Positions 62,895-64,000 of a DNA stretch of 64,000 nt are shown here, piece by piece; positions within the stretch are counted from its first letter, which is position 1; every line of letters begins with the position of its first letter. The stretch is from Crenothrix sp043729335 (lineage in GTDB: Bacteria > Pseudomonadota > Gammaproteobacteria > Methylococcales > Methylomonadaceae). The position numbers and the translations under genes were made by a program. The DNA lies in contig NZ_JAYTLQ010000002.1 in NCBI RefSeq assembly GCF_043729335.1, positions 62,001-126,000 on the forward strand. Direction: 5' to 3'. The notes beneath the pieces were generated by a model. The model made no database searches and was not told the DNA's origin. It saw only the letters and a program-made list of their open reading frames with translations.

Positions 62895-63659
62895 ATGTGT
62901 TGGAGTGGAGAAGCGTCCGGTGTTTTAGCCGCCGCAGGACTGAGTACAGCAGCTTATGTTGCGTGGAAAGGGGAGTCAAAAGAGCTGTGGATTCCATTAA
63001 CGTATTTTGCATTAATGGAGCTGTTACAGGCAATAACCTACATTTATATCGATTTGTGTGATAACCCAAGCAATCAGATATTGACGTTTTTGGGCTATGT
63101 ACACGTTGCGTTTCAGCCATTTTTTGTCAATATGGTGGCAATGTATTTTATTCCTCAAGAGGTCAAAGAAAAAATCAGTACTGTGGTGTACACGATTTGC
63201 ACCGCCAGCACCGTTTTAATGTTAATAAAAATGTACCCGTTTGTATGGGCCGGCAAATGCGTGATTGGTATTGAAGGCTTTTGTGGCCCAGCCGTATGTT
63301 CTGTGCATGGCGCCTGGCATATTGCTTGGCAAATGCCATTAAATGGCTTGATGTCAGGCCCTGTCGACTGGTTGTTTGGCTATCAATGGGGACTGCATGT
63401 CTTCAGCTATTCTATCGCGGCGTTTTATGTGCCAATTGTTTATGGCTCATGGCGTTTTGTGGGATTTCATTATTTGATAGGACCTTTTATTTCCGATATT
63501 ACTACCGATGATCCTAACGAATATGCCGCAGTTTGGTGTTTATTTTCGATTGCCTTGTGCGTATCAGTCATTAAAACGCCGATCAGAAAATATTTGCACG
63601 TTAAAACATGGCCGTTTTACAACAGGCTCACTCACTTAACCACGCGAGATCAGGTGTGA
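62895..63659 (+). CDS. DUF5765 membrane protein
   Basis: 254 residues with about seven helices. The start MCWSGEASGVLAAAGLSTAA and the block FALMELLQAITYIYIDLC are typical of DUF5765. Cysteines recur (C2, C56, and GKCVIGIEGFCGPAVC) and could bind a metal or form disulphides. GSWRFVGFHYLIGPFISD and NEYAAVWCLFSIALC are other conserved-looking stretches. No function is known for the family. It is a single gene. Confidence 0.75.
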   Translation: MCWSGEASGVLAAAGLSTAAYVAWKGESKELWIPLTYFALMELLQAITYIYIDLCDNPSNQILTFLGYVHVAFQPFFVNMVAMYFIPQEVKEKISTVVYTICTASTVLMLIKMYPFVWAGKCVIGIEGFCGPAVCSVHGAWHIAWQMPLNGLMSGPVDWLFGYQWGLHVFSYSIAAFYVPIVYGSWRFVGFHYLIGPFISDITTDDPNEYAAVWCLFSIALCVSVIKTPIRKYLHVKTWPFYNRLTHLTTRDQV

Positions 63660-63685
63660 TACAGAGCTAACGCTTAAATCAGCAT

Positions 63686-63713
63686 TGCAGGGGACATGAT
63701 TTTGTTCCCTGCA
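63686..63713 (+). terminator. Candidate terminator after the DUF5765 gene
   Basis: TGCAGGG and CCCTGCA arms pair round GACATGATTTTGTT. There is no T-run after it, so it may only stabilise the mRNA end. Confidence 0.4.
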
Positions 63714-63882
63714 CCTCCACCAACCTGATGTTTTTTTGCGCACTTGGGAACAATTTTATTTTTCCATAGTCTAATGTTATGCATTGGCTCGATCAGTGCA
63801 ATGACAATAATTTCTATGACCATTTAAATATTCACACTGCCTGATAAACGAGGGGCAGTTATATTAATTTAGGAGAGAAACA

Positions 63883-64000
63883 ATGAAAAAAATAATATTC
63901 GCAGGTATCGCACTTTTATTTTCTCTGAGCACAGCAGTGTTTGCAGAACCCCATACTGATGCTGCATTAGAGCATGCCAATGCAGCGGTAACGCACGGTA
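63883..64000 (+). CDS. SmbP-like small metal-binding protein (N-terminal part)
   Basis: The gene runs off the right edge. The visible 39 residues give a signal peptide (MKKIIFAGIALLFSLSTAVF, cleaved after FA) and then EPHTDAALEHANAAVTHG. That His-spaced heptad-like pattern matches SmbP, a periplasmic protein of Nitrosomonas europaea that binds copper and other metals with a helical bundle. AGGAGAG lies 5 nt before the ATG. The match rests on a short stretch. Confidence 0.7.
   Translation, partial: MKKIIFAGIALLFSLSTAVFAEPHTDAALEHANAAVTHG

Overview
The window is a stretch of bacterial chromosome, most likely from a gammaproteobacterium. The main evidence is conserved gene order: gcvR-bcp, smc-zipA-(NAD+ ligase) and pilB-pilC-pilD-coaE-zapD-yacG. 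A copper theme runs through it: a CotA-like multicopper oxidase, a Sco-cytochrome c fusion, two MHYT proteins and an SmbP-like protein. Together with a PEP-CTERM protein this would suit a methanotroph of the order Methylococcales, but no methane-oxidation gene lies in the window, so that placement is an inference. No rRNA, tRNA, prophage or intact insertion sequence was recognised.

Layout. 1-2.6 kb: start of a cytosolic 5'-nucleotidase, a tail-anchored unknown protein, gcvR, bcp and a ychJ-like gene. 2.6-12.4 kb: five minus-strand genes for exported proteins. In transcription order these are an 833-residue unknown, a 245-residue unknown, a HAF/HYR repeat protein, a large CotA-like multicopper oxidase and a Sco-cytochrome c fusion. 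A hexanucleotide microsatellite lies just upstream of the first. 13.4-20.3 kb: AI-2E-type permease, methyltransferase, PEP-CTERM protein, M14 carboxypeptidase, VF530-like protein, psd and queF. 20.4-28.9 kb: smc, zipA, a divergent NAD+-dependent DNA ligase, a BrnT/BrnA toxin-antitoxin pair, a Gly/His-rich lipoprotein, an orphan type I-C-like CRISPR repeat and a membrane c-type haem protein.

29.3-44.4 kb: a small exported protein, rlmJ, nhaD, a cytoplasmic subtilisin paired with an alpha/beta hydrolase, a CPBP-like membrane protein, an OafA-type acyltransferase, eptA with a PAP2 phosphatase, two tandem 153-bp MITE-like elements and two paralogous MHYT genes. 44.5-64 kb: ygiQ with a spermidine-synthase-like gene, a three-gene module (exported protein, DUF2760, Hsp70), a beta-propeller protein, valS, the pilB-yacG cluster, a pRiA4b ORF-3 family gene, a pteridine reductase, a DUF5765 protein and the start of an SmbP-like gene.

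Most genes are housekeeping. The parts least explained by known systems are the subtilisin/hydrolase pair with a duplicated prodomain-like region (32.7-36.0 kb), the exported copper-oxidase cluster with its microsatellite (2.6-12.5 kb), and the exported protein/DUF2760/Hsp70 module (47.7-50.9 kb). Several families of palindromic repeats occupy the spaces between genes and probably often act as transcription ends.
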